A DNA stretch of 64,000 nucleotides, from contig CANJBX010000008.1 in the NCBI GenBank assembly GCA_947472885.1, positions 18,148-82,147 of the forward strand, read 5' to 3'. The position numbers were made by a program, and so were the translations under genes. Position 1 is the stretch's first letter; each line of letters opens with the position of its first letter. Source of the DNA: Hyphomicrobiaceae bacterium (GTDB lineage: Bacteria > Pseudomonadota > Alphaproteobacteria > Rhizobiales > Xanthobacteraceae). The notes under the pieces were generated by a model, which was not told where the DNA came from, ran no database searches, and saw nothing but the letters and a program-made list of their open reading frames with translations. Below are positions 56,271-64,000 of the stretch, in pieces.

Positions 56271-56400
56271 GCCTTTCCATATCAAGCATTTTTAGCGATG
56301 ACTGCTTCCTCCCGGCGTATCCTTTGCTTGTCCTTCAAATACAGTTGAAAAAATAAAGTGAAAGATTGACTTTCTAAACTCACGGCTTAGGTTTCCGCCC

Positions 56401-57099
56401 ATGCGAACCTATGGACAGTATTGTGCGCTCGCGAAGGGGCTGGACGTCATCGGCGACCGCTGGACGCTGCTGATCGTGCGCGAACTCATCATCCGCGGCG
56501 AGGCACGCTACACGGACCTGCGCGACGGTCTGCCTGGCATCGCCACCAACCTCTTGGCGTCACGTCTCAAGGAAATGGAAGCAGCGGGCGTGGTCGAGCG
56601 CGTCGAAGCGCCGCCGCCGGTTGCGACCGCGCTGTTTCGCCTGACACCGCGCGGCAAGCAGCTTGAGCGCGTGATTGATGCAATCGGTGCATGGGGCGTT
56701 GAAATGATGAAAGACGCGCCGAAAGACGATGCCTTCTGTTCGCATTGGATGACGCTGCCGCTCCGCCGCGCGCTGAAGGATACGGCGCCGAGTGCCGTGC
56801 CGGCCGTGATCGAGGTCCGCGCGGGTGAAAAGGGCGAGGAGCCCATCACCGTGCGCGCCATCGACGGCACGGTGCGGGTCCACGTCGGGGCGGCGGAAAA
56901 CCCTGATGCGGTTGTGTCAGGCTCGCCCAAAATAATTTACGCGCTGTTTCGTGGCGAAATCGATCTCGCCGATGCACGTGCATCGGGACTGAAATTCACC
57001 GGCGACGCAGCTGTGCTTCGCCGCGTTCAGCCGCTTGCGTGGCCTAAATCAGCTTCATCCAAAGCCATTTCATCCAGCAAAAGCCGGAGCCCGTCATGA
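56401..57099 (+). CDS. HxlR-family regulator with SCP2-like C-terminal domain
   Basis: The 232-residue protein begins with an HxlR winged helix (YGQYCALAKGLDVIGDRWTLLIVREL, then LPGIATNLLASRLKEMEAAG) at residues about 1-100. Residues about 110-215 resemble an SCP2/sterol-carrier-like domain (ITVRAIDGTVRVHVG), which may bind a hydrophobic ligand. It starts at an ATG with no Shine-Dalgarno after a TTGACT -35 (56366) and a TAGGTT -10 (56388). It overlaps the second MFS start (ATGA), so it likely controls that transporter. Confidence 0.82.
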   Translation: MRTYGQYCALAKGLDVIGDRWTLLIVRELIIRGEARYTDLRDGLPGIATNLLASRLKEMEAAGVVERVEAPPPVATALFRLTPRGKQLERVIDAIGAWGVEMMKDAPKDDAFCSHWMTLPLRRALKDTAPSAVPAVIEVRAGEKGEEPITVRAIDGTVRVHVGAAENPDAVVSGSPKIIYALFRGEIDLADARASGLKFTGDAAVLRRVQPLAWPKSASSKAISSSKSRSPS

Positions 57100-58346
57100 G
57101 CCAGGTTACATCACCCGCCGCGTCGCCGCTGGCGCGCTTTGGCTGGCAAACGCCACTCGTCATTCTCACCTGCGGCTGCCTGATCGGCATGCTCGGTTTC
57201 GGTCCGCGCTCGGGGCTTGGGTTCTTCCTCAAGCCGATGTCGTCGGAATTCGGCTGGGGCCGCGATGTGGTTTCGCTTGCGCTGGCAATCCAGATGCTGC
57301 TGTGGGGGGCGGTTCAGCCGTTCGCCGGCGCGCTGGCGGATCGCTATGGCCCGGTGCCGGTACTGAGCATCGGCGCGGTACTCTACGCGCTTGGCCTTGC
57401 CGGCATGTCGTACTCGACCACCCCGGGCCTGCTGCACCTCATGGCCGGTGTCGTGATGGGCTTCGGCCTCGCGGCCGCTTCGTTCACGCTGGTTATCGGT
57501 GCGTTCGGCAAGCTGATGCCGCCGGAGTGGCGCACGCTGTCGTTCGGCCTTGGCACCGCAGCCGGCTCGTTCGGGCAGTTCCTGTTCTCGCCTTTGTCGG
57601 TCGCGCTGATCGGTGAGGTCGGCTGGCATCAGACGCTGATCATCTTCGGCTTCGTGGTACTGGCGATCATCCCGCTGTCATTCGCGCTGTCGATGCCGAA
57701 GCGTCCGGCAGCAGTTGTGGGCGCGCCAGTGCAGCAATCCGCCAGGGAAGCCATGACCGAAGCGCTTGGGCACAAGAGTTATGTCCTGCTGACTCTCGGT
57801 TTCTTCACCTGCGGGTTCCAGATTTTCTTCGTCAGCGTGCATCTGCCGGCCTATCTGGTCGACCGCGGTCTGGCGGCAGAAGTCGGCGGTTGGGCAATTG
57901 CCACCATCGGCCTGTTCAACATCATCGGCGCGATTATGGCGGGTTATTTCGCGGCCAAGCTGCCGAAGCGTTACATCCTGTCGTTCATCTACTTTGGCCG
58001 CGCCGTCGCCATTCTCGTCTACATCATGCTGCCGCCATCGACGGCGGTAACGCTGGTATTCTGCGCGGTGCTGGGCCTGCTGTGGCGCTCCACGGTGCCG
58101 CCGACGTCGGGCCTTGTCGCCGTGATGTTCGGCACACGCTGGCTGGCGACGCTGTTCGGCTTCGCGTTCTTCAGCCATCAGGTCGGCGGGTTCCTGGGCG
58201 TCTGGCTCGGCGGTATCCTGTTCGAGAAGACCGGCTCCTACGACATCGTGTGGTGGCTCTCGATTGCGCTTGGCGTCATTTCGGCGGTCATCAACCTGCC
58301 GATTGTCGAAAAGCCGGTGGCCAGACTTGCGGCTCAGCCTGCTTGA
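57096..58346 (+). CDS. MFS transporter, paralogue 2
   Basis: A 416-residue, 12-helix major facilitator protein. It opens with LARFGWQTPLVILTCGCLIGML, has GALADRYGPVPVLSIG between helices 2 and 3 and GYFAAKLPKRYILSF later. The high similarity to the 55032 transporter argues for tandem duplication around the HxlR gene. Its ATG overlaps the regulator's stop by 4 bases, giving translational coupling. The substrate is unknown. Confidence 0.88.
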   Translation: MSQVTSPAASPLARFGWQTPLVILTCGCLIGMLGFGPRSGLGFFLKPMSSEFGWGRDVVSLALAIQMLLWGAVQPFAGALADRYGPVPVLSIGAVLYALGLAGMSYSTTPGLLHLMAGVVMGFGLAAASFTLVIGAFGKLMPPEWRTLSFGLGTAAGSFGQFLFSPLSVALIGEVGWHQTLIIFGFVVLAIIPLSFALSMPKRPAAVVGAPVQQSAREAMTEALGHKSYVLLTLGFFTCGFQIFFVSVHLPAYLVDRGLAAEVGGWAIATIGLFNIIGAIMAGYFAAKLPKRYILSFIYFGRAVAILVYIMLPPSTAVTLVFCAVLGLLWRSTVPPTSGLVAVMFGTRWLATLFGFAFFSHQVGGFLGVWLGGILFEKTGSYDIVWWLSIALGVISAVINLPIVEKPVARLAAQPA

Positions 58347-58402
58347 TCCCAAGCCGCTTGAACACTCGGCAGGCTCCGCTAAGGTCGCCCCTGTTTTAAG
58401 GG

Positions 58403-59344
58403 ATGAACGTGAGCGAACCTGAGATTTCCGTCGTTATCGCGACCTACAACCGCGCCGGCACTTTGCCGCGCGCGGTTGCGAGCGTACTGGCGCAGGACGA
58501 CGCGAATTTCGAACTCATCATCATCGACGATGCTTCAAGCGACGGCACCACCGCCTGGCTCAATGCGCTGAACGATCCGCGCATTGTCGCGCGCCGCGCG
58601 CAACAGAACCTCGGACCGAGCGGCGCGCGCAACTTCGGGCTGGAGCTGGCGCGTGCGCCTGTCGTCGCGTTTCTCGATTCCGACGACGCTTATTTGCCAC
58701 ATCGCCTGTCCGCGCCGCTGGCGGCGTTGAAAGCCGACACAACCTTGGTCTGCACGTTGTCGTCGGCGCGCAAATACGACCGCGGCGTGCCGCGCGACGC
58801 GCGCATCCCCGATCTTGCATTCAAGCCCGCCGCGTTCGGATGGGCGCTGACCTGCGATCTCATCCCGGTCGAAGCCACCAGCATCACCGTGCGCCGCGAG
58901 GCCGCGCTGTCGGTCGGCGGTTTCTGCAATGCGCTGCGCCTGACCGAGGACCGCGAATTTCTTATTCGTCTGTCCAGGCTCGGCGGCGGTCGGTTATTGC
59001 CCGACGTGCTGTGGGAAAAATTCTGGTCCAGCGAAGGTCTTTCGGCGGAATGGAACAAGGCGGCGGCGGGACTTGTTGCTTACGTACGGCAACGTCCCGA
59101 ATATCTATCGCGCTATCCCAAGCTGGCGTCGTATCTCGCCACCAAGATTCTGGTCGGTCATGTCCGCGACCGGCACTATGGCGCGCTGCTGCGCGATTTT
59201 AATCTGCTGCACGCAGCCGGCATCGTCAGCGCCAATCCGCTGCGCGAAATTCGTACGCATCGCGAGGTCAAACACTATCGCCGCGCCATGTCGGGTGCGA
59301 ATGCGCTCGCCGGCATCCAGGGTCCGCCGGAAAGCTGGCGTTGA
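58403..59344 (+). CDS. Family 2 glycosyltransferase
   Basis: The 313-residue GT-A enzyme starts [22 protein letters not shown] and has [16 protein letters not shown] (family 2 signature) and [14 protein letters not shown], where the SDD is the metal-binding Dx[17 protein letters not shown] is the acceptor-side ED motif. Such enzymes build surface polysaccharides, but no polysaccharide cluster surrounds it. The C-terminal 80 residues are helical. It follows the second MFS gene by 56 bases. Confidence 0.88.
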   Translation: MNVSEPEISVVIATYNRAGTLPRAVASVLAQDDANFELIIIDDASSDGTTAWLNALNDPRIVARRAQQNLGPSGARNFGLELARAPVVAFLDSDDAYLPHRLSAPLAALKADTTLVCTLSSARKYDRGVPRDARIPDLAFKPAAFGWALTCDLIPVEATSITVRREAALSVGGFCNALRLTEDREFLIRLSRLGGGRLLPDVLWEKFWSSEGLSAEWNKAAAGLVAYVRQRPEYLSRYPKLASYLATKILVGHVRDRHYGALLRDFNLLHAAGIVSANPLREIRTHREVKHYRRAMSGANALAGIQGPPESWR

Positions 59345-59406
59345 TCACAGCGCCTCGATGCGCGAAGTTAAAACTCAAGCCGATGTATTCGAGGGAAGGG
59401 CAGGCC

Positions 59407-60393
59407 GTGGGAACATTCAAGGCAGTGGTCGTTACCAAGGGCGAGAGCGGCACCAGCGCGGCGCTGTCCGATTTCAACGACGCCGATTTGATGGAAGGCG
59501 ACGTCACGTTTCGTCCCGAATGGTCGACAGTGAACTACAAGGACGGTCTCGCCGTTACCGGCAAGTCGCCGGTGGTGCGGCGCTTCCCGATGATCGCAGG
59601 CATCGACGGCGCGGGAACGGTCGAGACATCGTCGCACCCGGACTGGAAGCCGGGCGACAAGGTCATTCTCAATGGCTGGGGTTGCGGCGAGACGCATCTC
59701 GGCATGTATGCGCAGCGTGCGCGCGTGAAGGGCGACTGGCTGGTGCCCGTGCCGACAGGCATGACGACGCGCGACGCCATGGCGATCGGTACGGCGGGCT
59801 ACACCGCGATGCTTGCGGTGATGGCGCTGGAGCGCCATGGCGTTACGCCCGCGCGTGGCCCGATTGTCGTGACGGGTGCGGCGGGCGGCGTCGGCTCCGT
59901 TGCCATCGCCGTATTGTCGAAGCTTGGCTATCACGTCATCGCCTCGACCGGCCGTACCAGCGAAGCGGAATATCTCCAGCGCCTCGGCGCATCCGAAATC
60001 ATCGCGCGCGAAGAACTCGCCGGCACGCCGCGTCCGCTCGCGAAGGAACGCTGGGCAGGCGGCATCGACTCCGTCGGCTCGGTGCCGCTCGCGAATGTAC
60101 TGGCGATGACGAAATATGGCGGCGCGGTCGCAGCCTGCGGGCTTGCGGCGGGTATGGACCTGCCCGGTTCGGTTGCGCCGTTTATTTTGCGCGGGGTGTC
60201 ACTTCTGGGCATCGATTCGGTGATGTGCCCGCTCGCCGTTCGCCGCGCCGCGTGGCAGCGCCTCGCCGTCGATCTCGACCGCAAAAAACTGTCTGAAATT
60301 ACAAATGAAATTGCCCTCGCGGATGTGCTCGACGCCGGCGCGAAGATTCTCGGCGGCGGTGTCCGGGGGCGGCTTGTGGTCAAGGTTGATTAA
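59407..60393 (+). CDS. acuI: Acrylyl-CoA reductase-like MDR oxidoreductase (AcuI/YhdH)
   Basis: This NADPH-dependent medium-chain reductase family reduces acryloyl-CoA to propionyl-CoA. The N-terminus [17 protein letters not shown], then [12 protein letters not shown], the catalytic-side [18 protein letters not shown], and the Rossmann [21 protein letters not shown] are AcuI/YhdH marks. There is no zinc-binding cysteine set, as in the family. A GTG at 59407 with GGAAGGG 6 bases upstream gives 328 residues, the family length; the earlier TTG at 59341 would overlap the glycosyltransferase. The precise substrate is inferred. Confidence 0.88.
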   Translation: MGTFKAVVVTKGESGTSAALSDFNDADLMEGDVTFRPEWSTVNYKDGLAVTGKSPVVRRFPMIAGIDGAGTVETSSHPDWKPGDKVILNGWGCGETHLGMYAQRARVKGDWLVPVPTGMTTRDAMAIGTAGYTAMLAVMALERHGVTPARGPIVVTGAAGGVGSVAIAVLSKLGYHVIASTGRTSEAEYLQRLGASEIIAREELAGTPRPLAKERWAGGIDSVGSVPLANVLAMTKYGGAVAACGLAAGMDLPGSVAPFILRGVSLLGIDSVMCPLAVRRAAWQRLAVDLDRKKLSEITNEIALADVLDAGAKILGGGVRGRLVVKVD

Positions 60394-60483
60394 CCATATC
60401 GTCGTGCTTCTGCTTGGGTGTGGCACGCGAGCCCCCGCATGGTAATAGATCGCTGAATCTTTGCGGTTACGTTCGCGTAAAGC

Positions 60484-61053
60484 ATGGGGTTGCGTATGCA
60501 GTTGCGTGGTGTTGTCGCGCTCACGGCGTTGTTCGCCGGGTTTGCGCTTCCGGCGAGTGCCGGGGAATATTTGCGGCCTGAGCAGGCCAAGGCGTTCGTC
60601 GCCGGCCGGCTGTTCTCCTACACCTGTTTCGAAGGCACCACCGGCACCGGGCGCATCCACGCCGACGGTTCGGTCATGGGCACCATTCGCGTGCGCGGCA
60701 ACGGCCCGCAGCGTTTTGTTGCGCTGCCGGCGAACACGATCCGCGTCAAGCCCGATGCGATCTGCGCTTCAGTTGCCGGCATGCCGATTGAGCCGTGCTT
60801 CAACGTCGAGCGCATCGACAACAACAATTTCAAGGGCTCGATCTCGGGCCTTGGTTTTGCGTCGTGCACCTTCACGCGCGGCGGCAATCGCATGCAGGTG
60901 GCGGATCTTCCGCTCGGCCTGCAGGCACCGGGCGCGTCCACGGCGCCGATGTTCCGCCCGCGCGCGGTGAAATCCGTGAAGTCCGCCGACGCCACGCCGC
61001 GCGATCCGGTGGGCGGGCCGGAACTGAAGTTGCGCTCCACGACCCGCGATTAA
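60484..61053 (+). CDS. Exported hypothetical protein
   Basis: I do not recognise the family. The 189-residue protein has a signal peptide (LRGVVALTALFAGFALPASA) cleaved before GEYLRPEQ. The mature part holds five cysteines (in FSYTCFEG, DAICASV, EPCFNV and ASCTF) that could pair in the periplasm, followed by a disordered basic tail. An ATG at 60496 is an alternative start. It is convergent with the DUF2339 gene, 15 bases away. Confidence 0.72.
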   Translation: MGLRMQLRGVVALTALFAGFALPASAGEYLRPEQAKAFVAGRLFSYTCFEGTTGTGRIHADGSVMGTIRVRGNGPQRFVALPANTIRVKPDAICASVAGMPIEPCFNVERIDNNNFKGSISGLGFASCTFTRGGNRMQVADLPLGLQAPGASTAPMFRPRAVKSVKSADATPRDPVGGPELKLRSTTRD

Positions 61054-61068
61054 TTTCTGCCGACAATT

Positions 61069-63822
61069 TTATGCAGCCGCCGGCGGTGACGCCGGCGTTT
61101 GTGTTTGCGGCGGGAACAGCAGGCGCTGGTACAGGTAGCCGATTCCCATCAGCACCAGCCCAAGGCCGATGAACGACAGCGCGCGCCATACGCCGGTGAG
61201 GTCCGCCATATCGACCAGGAACACCTTGAGGATCGTCAGCAGGATCACCGCGCCCGACGCCACGCGCGCGGGCTTCGACGCCAGCAGCAGTCCGGCGATC
61301 AGCAGCACCACGCCGTAAGTGAGCCAGACGGCGGAGTAGGTGTATTGCTGCGCATCGCTGACGCGGCCGGCGTTCAGCACCGGCCCCTGGAACAACCGCG
61401 CGATCTCGAAGGTGAGATACATCAGCGAAAGGCCGACCGCGGTCGCAGCCGCGACGACGCGATACTGGATCGGCCGTGTCGTGCGGGCGCGCAGCGCCAG
61501 CACGATGGCGAGGACCGCCGGAATGCCGTAGCCGAGCAGCACAAGGTTGATGAACGGTGGGCCGACCGGCGCCCGCGTCACCATCGGGTTGAACGCAAAC
61601 ATCAGCCCGATCACGATGGTGCAGAACGTCACGCCCGCAATGAGGAGGGCGGCGGCGTTGTGGATGACGCTGCCGGTACGGGCGCGGACATGCTCAAGGC
61701 CGATGGCCATGGCCAGACCCGTGCAGACCTGCAGCGCGATTTCGGTCAGGCTCGCCGACACGGCGTAGATGTTGCCGTTGTTGACGTAATGGCGGATTTC
61801 CAGCGTCACCAGCAGCACGGTGAACAGGATGGCGGCGGATTCCACCATGCGCAGCGGCGTATCGTCGGCGCGCTTGCGCATCAGCCAGCCGCCGGTCCAG
61901 AACGCCAGCGCCGGTCCGCCGTAGCCATACAGCAGCCAGTTGAAGATCGGCGTGGTGCCGACGTCGCGGCCGACAATGCGCGGCTCGTAGCCGATGCGCA
62001 GCAGCACCAGCACAACGACAATGCCGGCGAGCCAGCGCAGCGCGTGGAGGCGGCGCTTCTGCTCGACCCAGGCGATGCCCGGCACCATCAGTGCGAGGCA
62101 GACGGTGAGCCAGCCTTTCTCCAGCGACAGCGTCAGCGCGAAAGCGAGCGCGGCAACCACGCCGGTGGCGTAGATCGCTTCGCCCGCGGCGCTGCCGGGG
62201 CGGGGCGTGCGCTTGCTCAAGGCCTCCGTGGCGTAGGCGAACAGGGCGGCCAGCAGCAATGCGAGCGCCGCAAACGGGATCGAGCGTTCGACGCCGGCAA
62301 TGCGATAGTAAAGCGCCGCGAGGATGGCGAGCGGTGTGAATACGCTTGCCACCGCCCAGCACATCGCAATGCGTGCGCTGCCGGAGCGGCCTTGTGCGAA
62401 AAATCCCGCGCCGCCGAACAGCAGGGCAAAGCCCGCGCCGAATACGATATTCAGTGTTGCGTTGGCGGCGGCGGGTTCCGGTACGGTGCCGGCGACGGCG
62501 CCGCCGGGCGCGATCAGGTTGACGACGTTCTTGTCGGTCGCGAACGCCGCCATCACCAACGCCGCGGACACGGCAGTGAGCGGTACTGAAAGCGCAACCG
62601 CTTCGATCCGCCATGCGATTGCGACCGTTGCCACCGCCATGGCGCCGAACACGATTAGCGTCGAGGCTTCGTTGCGCCACACGATGACGAAGAACGCCGC
62701 CATCGCCACATAAGCGGCGAGCGACAACGATGACAGTCCATCGATGTGGCCGCGCTCCGTCGGCGGGCCGAACATCAGTTCCGGGACAATGAACAGCGCG
62801 ACGAGGATGAACCCGACCGCGATATGGAACTCGTGCGCGGCGATGGCGCCGCCTGCGGTGTCGTCGAAGCGCGCCAGCGTCCAGAACGCGCCGAAGGCAA
62901 CGGCGGTAATGGTCAGCCAGCGCCACATCCGCACGCGGGCGAGCGCGAAGGCCGCGGCGGTGACGACGGCGAGATAAAGATAGAGCGCCCAGTAGCTCGG
63001 CTCCTCGGTCGAGATGATGAGCGGCGTGACCTGCGCGCCGATGAGGCCGAGCGCGGCCAGCGCGGGTCCGTGCAGCAGGGCGGCGGCGAGGGTCGCGATG
63101 GCGACGATGCCAAGCAGGATGAAGGCCGCCATCGGCCCAATGAATCCGTACAGCGCGAATGCGCCATAGACGGTAGCGTAGGCGATGGTCGTGCCGGCCG
63201 CGGTGAGGATGCGCGGCACATGCGCGCTCGGCAGTCCGGCGAAACCGGAAATCTTTTCCGAACGGCGCGCCCATTCGCCGGCGGCGATGAGCGCAGCGGC
63301 GAGAAGGCCGGCCATGACCACGCGCATGCCGGGGCCGAAGTAGCCTTGCTCGACCGCAAAGCTGACCAGGAAGATGCCGCCGAGTGCGAGTGCGAGTGCG
63401 ATGCCGCCGACCCACACGACCCAGCGGGTGCCGACGCGCTGTTCGAAACTTTCAGTCGGTGCGGCTGGCTTGAAGGCTCCCGCGGGAATGGCCGCCCGCG
63501 CGGCGAGGTCCGGGGTTTCTTCGGGCGTGCGCGCCGGTGAAGGTGCTGGCTCAGGTGCAGGGGGTGGTTCAACTGGCTGCGATGCCTGCACGCCGGAAGG
63601 CGGCACGATGGAGGGCGAGGGCGATTGTGGCGGTGCAGATGCAAGCGGGTGTCCGCTCGCGAGCGTCGTGGAAATTTCCGCGATCTTTCGCTCAAGGTCG
63701 ATCATGCGCAGGAACAATTCGCCGATGGTCTTGCGATTGCCCACCGCCATGAAGAACGCGGCGATGGGGGCGACCAGGTAGGCAATCGCCAGCGGCACCA
63801 GCAGGACGCCCAGGACTTCCAT
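61069..63822 (-). CDS. DUF2339 polytopic membrane protein
   Basis: The 917-residue protein has one N-terminal helix (VLGVLLVPLAIAYLVAPIAAFF), a coiled-coil-like DLERKIAEIS, a Pro-rich linker, and then about 25 membrane helices, the DUF2339 pattern. FEQRVGTRWVVWVGGIALALALGGIFLV is the conserved entry into the helical region. Function is unknown; the family is predicted to be an envelope or transport protein. GGGGGAG with a 6-base spacer supports the ATG at 63822 over a TTG at 63837. Confidence 0.85.
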   Translation of the reverse strand: MEVLGVLLVPLAIAYLVAPIAAFFMAVGNRKTIGELFLRMIDLERKIAEISTTLASGHPLASAPPQSPSPSIVPPSGVQASQPVEPPPAPEPAPSPARTPEETPDLAARAAIPAGAFKPAAPTESFEQRVGTRWVVWVGGIALALALGGIFLVSFAVEQGYFGPGMRVVMAGLLAAALIAAGEWARRSEKISGFAGLPSAHVPRILTAAGTTIAYATVYGAFALYGFIGPMAAFILLGIVAIATLAAALLHGPALAALGLIGAQVTPLIISTEEPSYWALYLYLAVVTAAAFALARVRMWRWLTITAVAFGAFWTLARFDDTAGGAIAAHEFHIAVGFILVALFIVPELMFGPPTERGHIDGLSSLSLAAYVAMAAFFVIVWRNEASTLIVFGAMAVATVAIAWRIEAVALSVPLTAVSAALVMAAFATDKNVVNLIAPGGAVAGTVPEPAAANATLNIVFGAGFALLFGGAGFFAQGRSGSARIAMCWAVASVFTPLAILAALYYRIAGVERSIPFAALALLLAALFAYATEALSKRTPRPGSAAGEAIYATGVVAALAFALTLSLEKGWLTVCLALMVPGIAWVEQKRRLHALRWLAGIVVVLVLLRIGYEPRIVGRDVGTTPIFNWLLYGYGGPALAFWTGGWLMRKRADDTPLRMVESAAILFTVLLVTLEIRHYVNNGNIYAVSASLTEIALQVCTGLAMAIGLEHVRARTGSVIHNAAALLIAGVTFCTIVIGLMFAFNPMVTRAPVGPPFINLVLLGYGIPAVLAIVLALRARTTRPIQYRVVAAATAVGLSLMYLTFEIARLFQGPVLNAGRVSDAQQYTYSAVWLTYGVVLLIAGLLLASKPARVASGAVILLTILKVFLVDMADLTGVWRALSFIGLGLVLMGIGYLYQRLLFPPQTQTPASPPAAA

Positions 63823-63882
63823 GAATCGCTCCCCCAATTCCGCGCAGCAACATTAGCAGGATGTTGAAAAAACCGATCGGGG

Positions 63883-63998
63883 GCTCAGATTTCTACTGAA
63901 ATCAGGGTGCTATTGGGAACTTCGACATCCAAAGGAACCGGCGCCCCCTGGGCCAAGATCTGCTCAAGAATCATAAAAAGACGGGAATGGATGTGGGT
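63883..63998 (-). CDS. Partial CDS at the right edge, C-terminal fragment
   Basis: Reading in from the edge, 38 codons are open on the minus strand and end at TGA (63883-63885), with THIHSRLFMILEQ, then ILAQGAPVPLDVEVP and NSTLISVEI. The run has no internal stops but is too short to name. The window ends at base 63998. It could be noncoding. Confidence 0.35.
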
Positions 63999-64000
63999 CA

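Noticed and set aside
61099..62589. Plus-strand open frame over the DUF2339 gene
   Set aside because: Its Gln/His/Arg-rich composition is typical of antisense reading of membrane protein codons.

Overview
The window is about 64 kb (the last line ends at base 63998) of GC-rich chromosome from an alphaproteobacterium, most likely a Hyphomicrobiales (Rhizobiales) member near Bradyrhizobium, Rhodopseudomonas or Pseudolabrys. The grounds are a cytochrome c1 that reads as the 3' half of a fused cytochrome b/c1 polyprotein, a CcrM-type GANTC methyltransferase, a DUF721-dsbA-smc block beside mutY, a GTTC-N7-GTTC LexA box of the alphaproteobacterial type, and a large pyruvate phosphate dikinase with a Lys/Ala-rich N-terminal tail. 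Taxonomy is inferred from gene content, not from a search.

Layout. 1-4 kb: respiratory cytochrome c1, then the adenine salvage genes mtnP and apt, separated by a roughly 1.5 kb AT-rich accessory insert with an unknown gene and a BrnT/BrnA toxin-antitoxin pair. 4-13 kb: a minus-strand block with two ParA-like ATPases (one with a frameshifted tail), an M48 protease with LemA, smc, a DsbA-like oxidoreductase and a DUF721 protein. 12.8-24 kb: mutY, a RidA protein, an FAD monooxygenase broken by one stop codon, ccrM, a zinc metallopeptidase, an amidohydrolase, a MoaB-like protein, a MarR-GNAT fusion, a glycosyltransferase and a radical SAM gene behind a LexA box. 24-34 kb: RNase HII, a GT39-like membrane protein, uracil-DNA glycosylase, ETF-ubiquinone oxidoreductase, a TPR protein, ispE and a polyprenyl diphosphate synthase. 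34-45 kb: a small-molecule methyltransferase, S49 peptidase, tiny membrane proteins, a TctC-type binding protein, glyQ-glyS (glyS carries an odd AT-rich internal stretch), MgtC with a ParB-like protein, and ppdK. 45-64 kb: a membrane class III cyclase coupled to an alpha/beta-hydrolase-fold protein without its serine, a TAXI-TRAP transporter, a SleB-like hydrolase, nadC and nadA with a palindromic operator, two paralogous MFS transporters around an HxlR regulator, a second glycosyltransferase, an AcuI-like reductase and a large DUF2339 membrane protein.

Most of the window is ordinary core chromosome. Intergenic gaps hold several dispersed palindromic repeats. No rRNA, tRNA, CRISPR array, integrase or transposase was recognised. 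The best leads are the toxin-antitoxin insert with three 12-bp-spaced promoter repeats, the LexA box on the radical SAM gene, the AT-rich block inside glyS, the paired ParA-like ATPases, the cyclase/serine-less hydrolase pair, the nadA operator, and two long inverted repeats between ccrM and the zinc metallopeptidase.
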